Assembly (NCBI GenBank): GCA_029216955.1
Contig: JANAVB010016199.1
Location: 16,571,441 to 16,635,440 of the forward strand
Length of the DNA stretch: 64,000 bases
Source: Iris pallida
Taxonomy: Eukaryota; Streptophyta; Magnoliopsida; Asparagales; Iridaceae
Reading direction: 5' to 3'
The notes beneath the pieces are model-generated. The model saw only the letters and a program-made list of their open reading frames with translations. It was not told the origin of the DNA and did no database searches. The translations under genes and the position numbers were made by a program. Within the stretch, counting starts at the first letter, position 1; each line of letters opens with the position of its first letter. Positions 12,631 through 21,916 of this stretch are shown here, piece after piece.

Positions 12631-13604
12631 AAAAATTATGTAGGGCAAAAACTTTTTGAATTAATTAAAGAGAAATTTACCAACACCTTGAACATCATGA
12701 ATTTAGCATGCCACGATAGTGTGGACATATACAAATTCAACTTTGTTCAAGTAGGTACTACTTATTAATTTTACTATCATGTCAACATAACTTTATGACA
12801 AATAAAATTAATATGTTGGTCTTGCTCTGGTCATACAAATAATAGCAGTAACTCCGATGGGGAGGATACCATTATTTGTATCTAAGTGTATACCATTAAA
12901 TAATACTAAGTCCATTACCTTGTAATGAGTTCCTTCAGATGGAGAAGTGAACACATACTAGGTAACTTTCTACAATTATCCCTAAGGAAGTTTGTACTGG
13001 TGATCCATAACTATACTCATCCGATATGGAGGAAGGCACTAAAGCCAACGCGCAAGTATAATTACATCACCTACAAACCAGTAATGGAGACCATAGGATT
13101 TATACTAAACAAATATCCTCTTCCACTTAGTTACTTAACAATGAGGATTTTTCTACTAGTTGATATTATGTCCATGTTGTCCATTATTAATGTAGGCTTA
13201 GGTTTTGGCTGTCGATTCCTTCATCGAAAATCATTTGTCTGCCTCTGGACTGCTTAAAACCAGCATCTCGTCCGACGTCAGAAACAACCACCACCACCAT
13301 CACGATTGATCAAAAATAATAAAAATTACATCAATCCTATGCATCCGAAGGAGTTCACACATAATCTAGATTGAAAAATTAAAATAATAAGCACGATCAA
13401 CTCTCATGATTTTAATTACATCCACAGCAACAACATCCATGACATGTCCGTGGTTTAAACAACACAATCAAAAACATGCATTGGACCATAATAGTTGGAT
13501 CTAAAATGCCTGCAAAATTGAGTTAGAACAGATATACATCTACCGACTATTACACAGCGCAGGTTAATTAGACAACATGGACGTGTCAATCAATGCGCAG
13601 ATCC

Positions 13605-13622
13605 AAAGTGACTCTGATACCA
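13605..13622 (-). other. Primer binding site (initiator tRNA-Met type)
   Basis: On the minus strand TGGTATCAGAGTCACTTT lies two bases inside the LTR end. TGGTATCAGAG is the standard Copia primer site complementary to the 3' end of tRNA-Met. It fixes the LTR boundary and the element's orientation. Confidence 0.85.
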
Positions 13623-13624
13623 AT

Positions 13625-14879
13625 TGATAGAACTGGAGATTCCCAGGACCCTTACTGCGGTGTGCATATTGATCGATAGAAAGTTAAACTGATTTAATAC
13701 GTGTTCTAACCCTTCATAGACGAAAACTAGGGTTCACGAATTATACCTGCGGTAGGAAAAAGGCAAGCAGTTCCTGGCAATCTCGAGCGGACGACCCCAA
13801 GATCTTCTGCACATAATCCTTTCTCGAGTTGGACGTCGTGTGGGCGACGATCTCCCAACATTTTCTTCTCCTTGGTAGCCCTCTCTTTCTCTCCTTACGT
13901 GAATCACGAATTTAGAGAACGCTTCAGATTTTTGATCAGTCATTTGGCGGCCTGGGAATAGAGGATATATATAGGCTACGGTAGGGACCATGAGAAGAAA
14001 TTAGGGTTAGGTCTCCTAACGGATCTGGATATCCCTTGTTCAGCCCGAACACACAATCCAGGCCCATTAACAATAGCTCGGTCCACTAATGAGCTATTGT
14101 TGCACTACCTCCCTAATACCAAATTATGTTTGTGGGCTCCTTTTATTATATGCTCGTTTGGCTCCCCGTGTTAAGATATCAAATGTCCGTCGATCAAATT
14201 AAGTTACTGACAACTATATTGATTCAACATCTTTTATCCTTATGTAGTACCGCTCAACTTTATTTGTCATATCGGATATAATCGACCTGCAGGGTTTACA
14301 TGACAATCCTTATGAGCTCCTTAAGGGGACATCATCAACCCGATGTATCGGAACATGGATTCCATTTATAATCAACAACCCATCATACATACAATGTTAT
14401 TACCCAATTCGTAGAAGTTGTTGACCCATAATGAATCTCACTCTTTTGCACACTGCATATACATGTCTGTTATTATATCCGGATTAAGAGTACAAGCATC
14501 CATAATAACGGAGGTGTTTGTTCACTTATGTAGTCAGTACAAAGAGAACAACCTCAAGTGGTCCTGTTCAATACACACAAAGTATACTAGTGTAAACCTA
14601 TAGTCAAGATAGACTAATATCAGATTACACTATAACCTTTCCAATAGATTGTCCAAGTCCATCTAGGTTGTGAACTATTTATATACTCCATAGGGAACTG
14701 ATAATAAGATCTTCTGTGTGACACCATACACCATATTTTCTACAATATAGAATATCAGACATTTGCATTAACACTTGCAACAAATACAATATGCAAACAT
14801 TTGTCCATTTGATTCTCATTCAAAATTTAAGGAAATAAGGTTACTACAAAAGTGATACTTTTAGTATATAACCCTAACA
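13625..14879 (-). mobile_element. 5' LTR of the truncated Copia element
   Basis: On the minus strand it runs from TGTTAGGGTTATATAC (14879) to TTCTATCA (13625), 1255 bp, and is followed by the primer site. A CTATATATA motif on the minus strand near 13963-13974 is a candidate TATA box. The partner 3' LTR is missing, so age cannot be estimated. Confidence 0.75.
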
Positions 14880-16360
14880 CTATGTGCATGTTGAAATGTA
14901 TCTTATTCAGTACAGGATCTTAATATCGGCTTGAAGATCAGTAAAAATTGTGAAAGTATTATATGTCTTCATGATTAGCTCCTCTTTTCTACAGACAGCA
15001 ACATTACTTAGTTATCACTTTCTTTGGCTTTAACTCTTGAACTTGGCATTACCTGTTGGATTTAAATTGTTAAAATTTGGAGTGGCTTTGATGACGATGA
15101 TAATGGAAATGAGAAATAGATTTGAACTTGCTCAATTTTCTTCACTCTTCCATATGGAAGAGTATCACTTGCCTTTGAATATCACGTTGCTTTTTATGGG
15201 CTATGATGAGTTTGTTATCACTTTGGCCTAAATTTTGTTTCAATGTCACTTTGGTTTTGAGTATCAATGGGGAAATTTGTGACTACGCTGCCCTATGTAT
15301 GCTGCCTTTAACTTCTGTTTAAGTATCACTATGGCTTTGAGTATCAGTGAGTTTATCACTTGGCATTGATTTTTTTCCAAAGCTATGGGTGAATGGAATG
15401 TTGCAACATTCCTACGATGACATATGAACCATGTGCACAAATTTTTGAGCCCATTTTTTCATACATTAAGATTTTTATTACATTAATAAGCCTTATCACA
15501 TGGAAATTAATACTTGTTCTTGTTTTTTGAGTACACGTGCTTCATATATATTTTTGTTCCTACCTTTATATGGTTTGCTTCAATTTGCTACTTTTGTTTT
15601 GGTGATGTGATGAAAAATATGTGCAATATGGAGATACTACTATTGTTGCATGGTTGTATCTTGATGTCCCAAAATACAAGACTGATATGAAAGAGGAAGG
15701 TTTCAGTGAAGGCCGGGATATTCTGATGGAATATCACTTTATTCATTCAGTCTTTCCTTTTTTATTTGATGGAATCTCTCTTTATGCATTCTGATGGAAT
15801 TTCTGAGTGAATATACATCCTGTGATGACGAGGCATATTCCTGAATTTGAGCCTCTTATCAGTCTTCTTTCTTTTGGCTTTGTGCTTTGGTGTATTTGGT
15901 AAGTGTCTTGCATTTGTAGGCACTAATATTAATACGATAACGGTTTTCTGATGTGTATGGGTTCATTTTGTGGGATCACTGGAAATGTATATTTGCAGCC
16001 AATTATTGTTGCTAATTTATCTTTTACCCTTCAATTTATTTGTTTACTTTGATGTTTCAGGGATCTTTTTTATTGAATTGATGAGAAAATGCCCCAGCTA
16101 TCAGTGTGAGGCCTGCGGAGAAGTCCCCAAACAATCTCCAATATCAATCAGTAAGAGACGGTAGCTCTAAATCCGCCCGTGGGATCGTCGTCAAGAAGTG
16201 TAGACACCTGACTATTTTTTTTGTATTTAAAATTTGAGTAGTTTGTGAGTTCTTAAATAAAAGAGTTCTACTATGTAGTACAAGCGGGTTGCCACATGAG
16301 ACATGATATTTGATGCCTCCTGTTGATGTCTGCAGTTGTGTTTCGAGTCGACCTGTGTTT
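14880..16360. other. Unassigned stretch with exon-like open frames
   Basis: The DNA is T-rich and intron-like and includes words resembling 3' splice sites (near 14995 and TTTGATGTTTCAG near 16050-16060). Two frames look more protein-like than their surroundings: about 15610-15788 (containing VAWLYLDVPKYKTDMKEEGF) and about 16060-16164 (containing CPSYQCEACGEVPKQ). Neither is recognised. Degenerate copies of TATCACTTTGGCTTTGAGTATCA-type words occur at 15010-15370. It could be a relic of a host gene or an unrecognised element. Confidence 0.3.
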
Positions 16361-16362
16361 GA

Positions 16363-16493
<131 letters not shown>

Positions 16494-16529
16494 AACAAGA
16501 ACAGAACGTTCGAAGGCATTATGTATATA

Positions 16530-16794
16530 TAACATAGTCATAACACTTTAGGACATAAATGTTATATATAATGATACTATTAATGTTGTTTTCAAATTTA
16601 GTATTATATATAATTGACTTAATTATCTCGTTTTTAATAAAGAAGGTGTCACATAAGTGCAAGCCATATATAACGGTTTTTCTAAACTTTTATAACACCT
16701 GTGTTCATGACGATTGCTTGCTTTAAAAAAAACCATCATAAATTGTCATATATGACGGTTTTTACCCGTCATAACAAGGTATTTTCTTGTAGTG
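16530..16794. mobile_element. Terminal part of a CACTA-type DNA transposon
   Basis: The stretch ends in GGTATTTTCTTGTAGTG, the reverse complement of a CACTACAAGAAAATACC terminus typical of plant CACTA elements. Before it come subterminal repeats: TATATAACGGTTTTT and TATATGACGGTTTTTACCCGTCATAA. No partner terminus was found nearby and no transposase is visible, so this is an end fragment. The left limit is set arbitrarily after the microsatellite. Confidence 0.5.
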
Positions 16795-17100
16795 TATCCA
16801 TACTAACTCATTTATGTATCTATGTTGTACCCTATATGTAATATCAATTTAATATTAATTTAACTTATGCAAAAATTAGAATGTAATCCATACACATATA
16901 TACATACTCTTTGAGAAGAAAATTAATGTGAAAGAATGTAATCCATATACTATTTCACATATTTATGTATCAAGATTGTAGTATCTAAAAATAAAACATC
17001 GTAGAAAACAAAAATTCATATAAACCATAGTCTACTTCACATATTACACGAGGTGTCTGTGTCAGTGTCTGTGTGCTTGTTTTAGTGTCAGTGTCTGTGT
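16795..17100. other. AT-rich spacer, nothing recognised
   Basis: There are no coding frames or element ends. Low-complexity TGTCAGTGTCTGTGTG-type words appear at about 17050-17130. Confidence 0.5.
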
Positions 17101-17796
17101 GTATATGTAAGTGTCCGTGTATTTGTGTCAGCATGAGGGAGGTTAGGGTTACCTGACTGAGTGGGTTGAGGGGGTCGAGGGGGGCCTAGGGGGTCGTCAG
17201 GACCGAGGGGCACCGGGGCAGGGGCCGAAGGAGGTCGCCGGAGTCGAGAGGGGTGCCAGGACAAGGGCTCGCCGGGGGAAGGGGTCGCCAGAGTCGAGAG
17301 GGGCAATGGGGACAGGAGGAGGTTGGAGGAGAAGAGGGCGGAAAATAAAAATTTGTGAGAGAAACGAAAATTCGAACAAACCAGCGGAACCTTATATGAA
17401 GTAATTTAGCGATATAAACAATAGTTGTCGCTAAACGTCGCTATTTTATAATATACTATGACATATAAGTTTCAGAGTCACTAAATGTCGCTATTTTATA
17501 ATATACTACGATATATAAGTTTCGGAGTCACTAAACGTGGTTATTTTATAATATACTACGACATATAACTTTTGGAGTCACTAAATGTCGTTGTCTTTAA
17601 AAATATAGCGATGTTCGCCAACGACTTCGCGACGTCAAATTTCATAATAATATAGGTAGTTGCTAAATGTCGCTTAAAGTTGCTGATAGTAACGTACTGC
17701 GACGTCTTTTGGAGACGTCGCTAGTTATTAAAATATTAGCGGCGTCTTATTCCGGAGTCTTTAAATTCATCGCAGATTTCACTTATTTTGGTAGTG
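17101..17796 (-). mobile_element. 5' end of a CACTA-type transposon with 50-bp subterminal repeats
   Basis: Read on the minus strand it starts at 17796 with CACTACCAAAATAAG and continues through a region rich in TAGCGAC/GTCGCTA words. At 17441, 17491 and 17541 a 50-bp unit containing TATTTTATAATATACTACGA is repeated exactly in register. Then follows a GC-rich, C/T-rich stretch (17130-17345) that resembles the first untranslated exon of CACTA elements. The element breaks off near 17100. A 72-codon Pro-rich open frame in this part is probably not a gene. Confidence 0.5.
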
Positions 17797-17818
17797 TTAG
17801 TTAGTTTTTAGGTTATAG

Positions 17819-17887
<69 letters not shown>
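17819..17887. repeat. (TA)n microsatellite left of the SINE
   Basis: About 34 TA units, continuous with the T-run that is the reversed poly(A) tail of the adjacent SINE. Confidence 0.9.
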
Positions 17888-17905
<18 letters not shown>

Positions 17906-18014
17906 TTTTTTGAAGCAATGGGTAATTGTGGTGAACTCGCCTCCACTGGGGCTCGAACTCCTGACCACTTGGGCCGCATGCATTTCTCTTAACCACTAGG
18001 CTAGAGGTCATTTG

Positions 18015-18015
<1 letters not shown>
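17888..18015 (-). mobile_element. tRNA-related SINE inserted in (TA)n
   Basis: On the minus strand the sequence opens with GACCTCTAGCCTAGTGGTTAAGAG, whose TAGCCTAGTGG part fits a pol III A box. About 35 bp later GAGTTCGAGCCCC fits a B box (17951-17961). The body is about 100 bp and ends in 24 A residues (T-run at 17888-17911). This is the structure of a tRNA-derived SINE. It is flanked on both sides by (TA)n, so its target duplication is hidden. It is not a functional tRNA gene because there is no cloverleaf beyond the promoter boxes. Confidence 0.7.
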
Positions 18016-18110
<95 letters not shown>

Positions 18111-18184
18111 CCAAATCTGAATCTATATATCCATCATAAAAAAAAAAAAAAAACCAAATCTAAATCTATATATCCATCATATAT
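18016..18184. repeat. (TA)n microsatellite and duplicated 28-bp word
   Basis: About 46 TA units (18016-18108) are followed by two copies of ACCAAATCTnAATCTATATATCCATCAT separated by an A-run. Confidence 0.85.
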
Positions 18185-18590
18185 ATAAATGGGTGAATTT
18201 AGATGCACTACATGCTTATTTGGGTTTGGGTTTGGTTCGGGTGAAATTTGGGTAAGTTTGGTGCAACCGAATCACCTAAAAAGTCCAAAAATATCTAATA
18301 ATATTTATTTAAGCCATTTATATGGTTTAAGCCACAACTTGACTTGTTTCTATACATGGAACATAGATATAGCTATGCCATCCCTACCATGGCTAATATG
18401 CTAGTCATGGCTATGACTGCACTAGCCATGCCATATTTCATAGGAGGTATGCATAACAAAATCTTAATCATGGCCAAGGCTATATATATAAGCAATAAAT
18501 ATTATTTTAAATTATATGAAAAAGTCCAAAAATTATTATTGAAGACAAATAAATAAAAAGTATTTTAAAAATTATGGGGGTGTACAATGT
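18185..18590 (+). repeat. Dispersed repeat family R1, copy B
   Basis: Same orientation as 2215-2570 and inverted relative to 47565-47940. It shares the CCGAATCACCTAAAAAGTC, TTTAAGCCACAACTTGACTTGTTT-like and GGCTATGACTGCACTAGCCAT-like blocks, and ends GGGGGTGTACAATGT. The repeated words TAGCCATG/CATGGCTA give the family its signature. Confidence 0.55.
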
Positions 18591-18610
18591 TGTACGACTT
18601 TCAGATATAG

Positions 18611-18853
18611 TTGAGAGAGGGTCGTGATGCTGCACCTCTGGCGACTCTTGCTCATGTCACTGCTCCGACTCCTGCTACTATTCCTGCTCCTACGGTTCAT
18701 GCTTCTACTCCGTCTCCTGCTCCTGCTCTAGCTGTTATCATTCTTGAGGATATACAGCAGATCTTGGCTTCAATTGTGATGCAGTTATTTCAGAGCCGAC
18801 AACCGCCGCCACCACCCCACATACGAGTTGATGCATCTGAGAGTTTTTTTTAG
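18611..18853 (+). pseudogene. Pro/Ala-rich C-terminal fragment, probably CACTA-encoded
   Basis: The 80-codon frame has an N-terminal Ala/Pro/Thr tract, a short hydrophobic helix (IQQILASIVMQLF) and a poly-Pro stretch before the stop. Low-complexity proline tails of this kind are common at the end of CACTA-encoded proteins. No catalytic domain is present. Assignment rests mainly on the adjoining CACTA terminus. Confidence 0.3.
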
Positions 18854-19026
18854 ATATTTGTACTACTGTTTATTTGGGATATTACTATTATGACTTTGTA
18901 CTATTACGAATGTTGCTTTGTTGAACTCTTATACTATTATGGATTTGTGTTGGATTTCTTGCTCATTATATATATTTGGATATGTTTTTGATTATACGAA
19001 TTTGTGTTGGATACGATGATGTGCGT

Positions 19027-19029
<3 letters not shown>

Positions 19030-19101
<72 letters not shown>
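19030..19101. repeat. (TA)n(TG)n microsatellite
   Basis: About 15 TA units are followed by about 20 TG units, the same compound type as at 16367-16490. Confidence 0.9.
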
Positions 19102-19103
<2 letters not shown>

Positions 19104-19543
19104 ATACAGGTTTGTGTGTAGCAAGAAATATTTGATTATAGAAAAAAAATATCAAGGGTAGCAACGGACTAGCGACAGAACAACAACGGAACAACGACGA
19201 AAACCTGAGAGATTTCACCTTGCTACAGATTAGCGATGACTTAGCGACGATCTAGCGACAAAAATCTGGAATATTTTTGTCGCTAAGTTTCTGTCTGATA
19301 CACAAATTGTATCAGAAACTGTCGCACTTTCAACGCTAAGTTAGTTATCGACTTAGCGACAAAATTATCCATCGCTAGTCAGTAGCTGAATTTGCGTTGC
19401 TCGACGATGAAAAATAAACGACGACATTAGCTGTAGCGACAAAAATTTATGGTCGTTGTTCCGTCGCTATCACTGTTTAGCGACTAAAAATGGTTATATA
19501 GCGACGGAAATTTCTATCATTGTTTTGTTGTATTTTTGTAGTG

Positions 19544-19830
19544 CTTTTCTGTTTAATCAATACAAAAAATTTGCTTACTAGTTAAATCTCCTGTAAATCC
19601 TAATTGGCTTAGTTGAACCTAATTCTCCGTTCTACGCCACATATTCTCCACAACTTTCTTTACCAAAATAGGTGAGGGACCAAGCATCCCTAGAAGCATA
19701 TATGCCAGCTTAACAAGCACAAAATTAAAAAAGTCTTAATTGTTTTGATACTTAACCTGAGACACACTTAAAGTTATATAAAAAGATTGATTAGTGTCAG
19801 AAGTAGGGATAAAGTTGGAAACCATGCGTG
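19544..19830. other. Upstream flank of the DUF247 gene
   Basis: This is the only non-element sequence between the CACTA end and the gene. It is AT-rich and carries no recognised transposon. It probably contains the proximal promoter, but I see no motif I could name with confidence apart from the TATA tract just downstream. Confidence 0.4.
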
Positions 19831-19880
19831 TGGTCAGGGATGTGGAGTCTATATATATATATACTCCACATCCTTGACCA
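19831..19880. promoter_or_regulatory. TATA tract inside an 18-bp inverted repeat at the DUF247 promoter
   Basis: The arms 19831-19848 (TGGTCAGGGATGTGGAGT) and 19863-19880 (ACTCCACATCCTTGACCA) are inverted copies with one mismatch, around a 14-base loop CTATATATATATAT. The TATA tract in the loop is the best TATA box for the gene. It lies 44 to 56 bp upstream of the ATG at 19906, which leaves room for a very short leader. An in-frame ATG at 19840 lies in the left arm, upstream of the TATA tract. Confidence 0.6.
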
Positions 19881-19905
19881 TTTCACTCTGAGCCTAGTTT
19901 ACAAG

Positions 19906-21294
19906 ATGACCGATGCCATGAGCGCCAAGGAAGAAGCCGGGACTGATCGTCCAACCACAGCAGTACCTACTGTTCGCAGTACGGTTCATATAACCGAAGC
20001 AAGTAAAAGCACCAACACGAGTGTGGTACCATCGAGGGAGTCTTCCTACATCGTCGACGTCGAAGTCGTAACCAAACCGAAGATACAGAGAGTTCCCGAA
20101 CACCTCCTAGTGAACAAGATGAGAAGGCAACACTTCGAACCTGAAGTCAGGGAACACTTCGAACCTGAAGCCATCGCGATCGGGCCGTTCCACTCCGCCA
20201 AGGAACACCTCAAAACGACCGACGAGCTCAAGAAGGAAGCAGCTAAATATGTCGTCGAGCACTCCACCTACACGCTTGACATGTTCAAAGGAAAGGTACG
20301 CGATCTCGCTACCGAAGCAAGAGAATACTACGTAGACATGCCCCGCATGAGCGACGAGGAGTTTGCGGACATGTTGTTCTACGACGGCTGTTTCCTGGTT
20401 CAGTTTGTCGACCTGTTCCTCGAGAACAGACTGCATAAGATGAAATGGTACAGCCGCTTGCACCGATCCATCGTGAGGGACATGTTCTTGCTCGAGAATC
20501 AGCTCCCGCTCTTCGTGCTCGAGGCGTTGATAAATTTTAAGCCTGACGTCGACCTTGAAGAATTCATCGATAGGATCATCGGATACCCCCCAACCCGAAT
20601 GTACTCGTGGAGGAAATACCTTAGAGGCAACGTAAAGGAGGCGGATGACAAATCATTCCACCTCCTCGACTTACTCCGTTCGAGGCTTCTAGGCCCGGAG
20701 GAGAAGGAGAAGGGGAAGGCGATAGCGAAACGCGAAAAGGTGAGCATGGTTCCGTCCGCGGCAAACCTCAAAGAAGTAGGCATCATCTTTGGAATCAGCA
20801 AGACAAGGCAGCTGAGGGACATCCAGTTCCAGAGCAGGCTCGTCCGCAGCTTGATTTCGGTCCCTCATCTCGTCATCGACCAATACACGAGCTCGAGATT
20901 CCTGAACTTGATCGCTTTGGAGATGTGCGCGCACAGCCTGCCGGACAACGGGATCACTTCCTACGTCTGGTTGATGTACCGGTTCATCGACCACTCCGAC
21001 GATGTCAAAGAACTGAGGTCGAGAGGGGTGCTGCTCAACGCGTTCGGGAGCGACCAAGAGGTCGCGAACCTCTTCAACGAGCTCGGGAGGGACATCTCGC
21101 CCCACGACCTGGACTACTACAACCTCGCACTGGGGATCACCCAGCACTGCAATAACAAATGCAGGGTGTTCATGGGCAATATGTTGCATACTCATTTCAG
21201 CACCCCTTGGACTGCCGTCGCCTTCTTAGCGGGTGTTCTCCTTACCATTCTTTCCGTGATACAGACCATCTTCACTGTTTGGCCTCGGAACTAA
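19906..21294 (+). CDS. DUF247 (UPF0481) family protein, intact single-exon gene
   Basis: This 462-residue protein shows the DUF247 hallmarks in order: IAIGPFH (residues 90-96), MLFYDGCFLVQF (156-167), RDMFLLENQLPLFVLEAL (191-208), NLIALE (334-339) and, near the C-terminus, FSTPWTAVAFLAGVLLTI with a membrane segment at about 435-459. Length and the lack of introns fit the family (about 400-550 residues). DUF247 proteins are plant-specific and poorly understood. In grasses some members are pollen-side self-incompatibility determinants; others have been linked to stress or growth. A C-terminal membrane anchor is predicted. The start at 19906 is preferred because an in-frame ATG at 19840 lies upstream of the TATA tract. 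Oddity: residues 75-90 contain an 8-residue in-frame duplication (HFEPE twice). It is more GC-rich than its surroundings. AATAAA at 21389-21394 may be the poly(A) signal. Confidence 0.9.
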   Translation: MTDAMSAKEEAGTDRPTTAVPTVRSTVHITEASKSTNTSVVPSRESSYIVDVEVVTKPKIQRVPEHLLVNKMRRQHFEPEVREHFEPEAIAIGPFHSAKEHLKTTDELKKEAAKYVVEHSTYTLDMFKGKVRDLATEAREYYVDMPRMSDEEFADMLFYDGCFLVQFVDLFLENRLHKMKWYSRLHRSIVRDMFLLENQLPLFVLEALINFKPDVDLEEFIDRIIGYPPTRMYSWRKYLRGNVKEADDKSFHLLDLLRSRLLGPEEKEKGKAIAKREKVSMVPSAANLKEVGIIFGISKTRQLRDIQFQSRLVRSLISVPHLVIDQYTSSRFLNLIALEMCAHSLPDNGITSYVWLMYRFIDHSDDVKELRSRGVLLNAFGSDQEVANLFNELGRDISPHDLDYYNLALGITQHCNNKCRVFMGNMLHTHFSTPWTAVAFLAGVLLTILSVIQTIFTVWPRN

Positions 21295-21629
21295 TTCAAA
21301 ATCCTCTATGGTTGTTCTTGGTTTGCTGCTTGACGCTTGAATGAGTGACTTCTCTAATAATTGGCCTCAATTTCCAAAAATAAGAAAAAATAAAACTGGC
21401 TTCAGTTCGTGTGTTTTTATATTTTACAAGTTGTAACTAATTTGTTCCTAAATAATTATGAGTTTTATTTAAACGGTATCAGTGTCAAATTTAGGATCAA
21501 CCATCACAATCTGATTCTTTAGTTTCCTCTAACCTGATTCAAGAAAATTAAACATGCGGATGGAGTAAGCATCAAATTCTTCATATTCCTCAACAATGAG
21601 CTTATCTTAGAGCCCGAAAATGTTGACTT
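21295..21629. other. 3' flank of DUF247
   Basis: It holds the likely 3' untranslated region with an AATAAA at 21389-21394. Unassigned AT-rich sequence follows up to the GACTT target duplication (21625-21629) of the next Copia element. Confidence 0.5.
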
Positions 21630-21893
21630 TGATGGAAATCAGCTTCAGAAATGAGAAAGAACAGCACAACAATGAGAAAGAACAGCACACGTTTTTGTGG
21701 GAAATGAAAATGGACTTGGTATTTTTATTGAATCAAAGTGGTAGCTTTATAGCTAAACATCTAACTGAACAGATAATAAGAAATCAGAGTTTGTTCAAAC
21801 AACTTATAAACCTATCAACAATCTAAACCAACCAACTAACAGTTAAAACAAAATAACATAGCAAGATTATCTCCAACAAGATTATCTCCAACA
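21630..21893 (-). mobile_element. 3' LTR of the Copia element
   Basis: TGATGGAAATC to CTCCAACA on the plus strand, 264 bp, matches 34161-34424 throughout with six substitutions and no gap by eye. Adjacent bases 21894-21903 (TCACTCCCTT) are the reversed purine tract of the element. Confidence 0.92.
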
Positions 21894-21916
21894 ATCACTC
21901 CCTTAATCTCGTTGCA

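Larger units (their letters stand above)
10190..14879 (-). mobile_element. Ty1/Copia element, 3' half missing
   Basis: Read on the minus strand this has a 5' LTR (14879 to 13625), a tRNA-Met type primer site, a 5' leader, gag, zinc knuckle, protease, integrase and the linker before RT. It then stops at about 10190, next to the (TA)n that follows a LINE. RT, RNase H and the 3' LTR are absent, so it cannot move by itself. No RT fragment of this copy was found to the left of the LINE (before 6475). Confidence 0.75.
18605..19543 (+). mobile_element. 3' end of a CACTA (En/Spm-like) transposon
   Basis: A Pro/Ala/Thr-rich open frame (18611-18853) is followed by a T-rich untranslated stretch and a (TA)n(TG)n microsatellite. 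A subterminal region (19160-19530) then follows, full of TAGCGAC/GTCGCTA words in both orientations. It ends in TATTTTTGTAGTG, an inverted CACTACAAAAATA terminus. That order matches the 3' end of plant CACTA elements. The rest of the element is missing, and no transposase core is visible. Confidence 0.5.

Noticed and set aside
17088..17379. Pro-rich frame as a real gene
   Set aside because: It overlaps a GC-rich non-coding stretch typical of a CACTA first exon, and has no homologous motif.
17940..18015. A functional tRNA gene on the minus strand
   Set aside because: A and B box-like words are present but no acceptor stem, anticodon arm or T arm pairing can be made; poly(A) tail marks it as a SINE.
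20107..21195. Long minus-strand frames opposite DUF247 (up to 168 codons)
   Set aside because: Shadow frames of the GC-rich DUF247 coding sequence.
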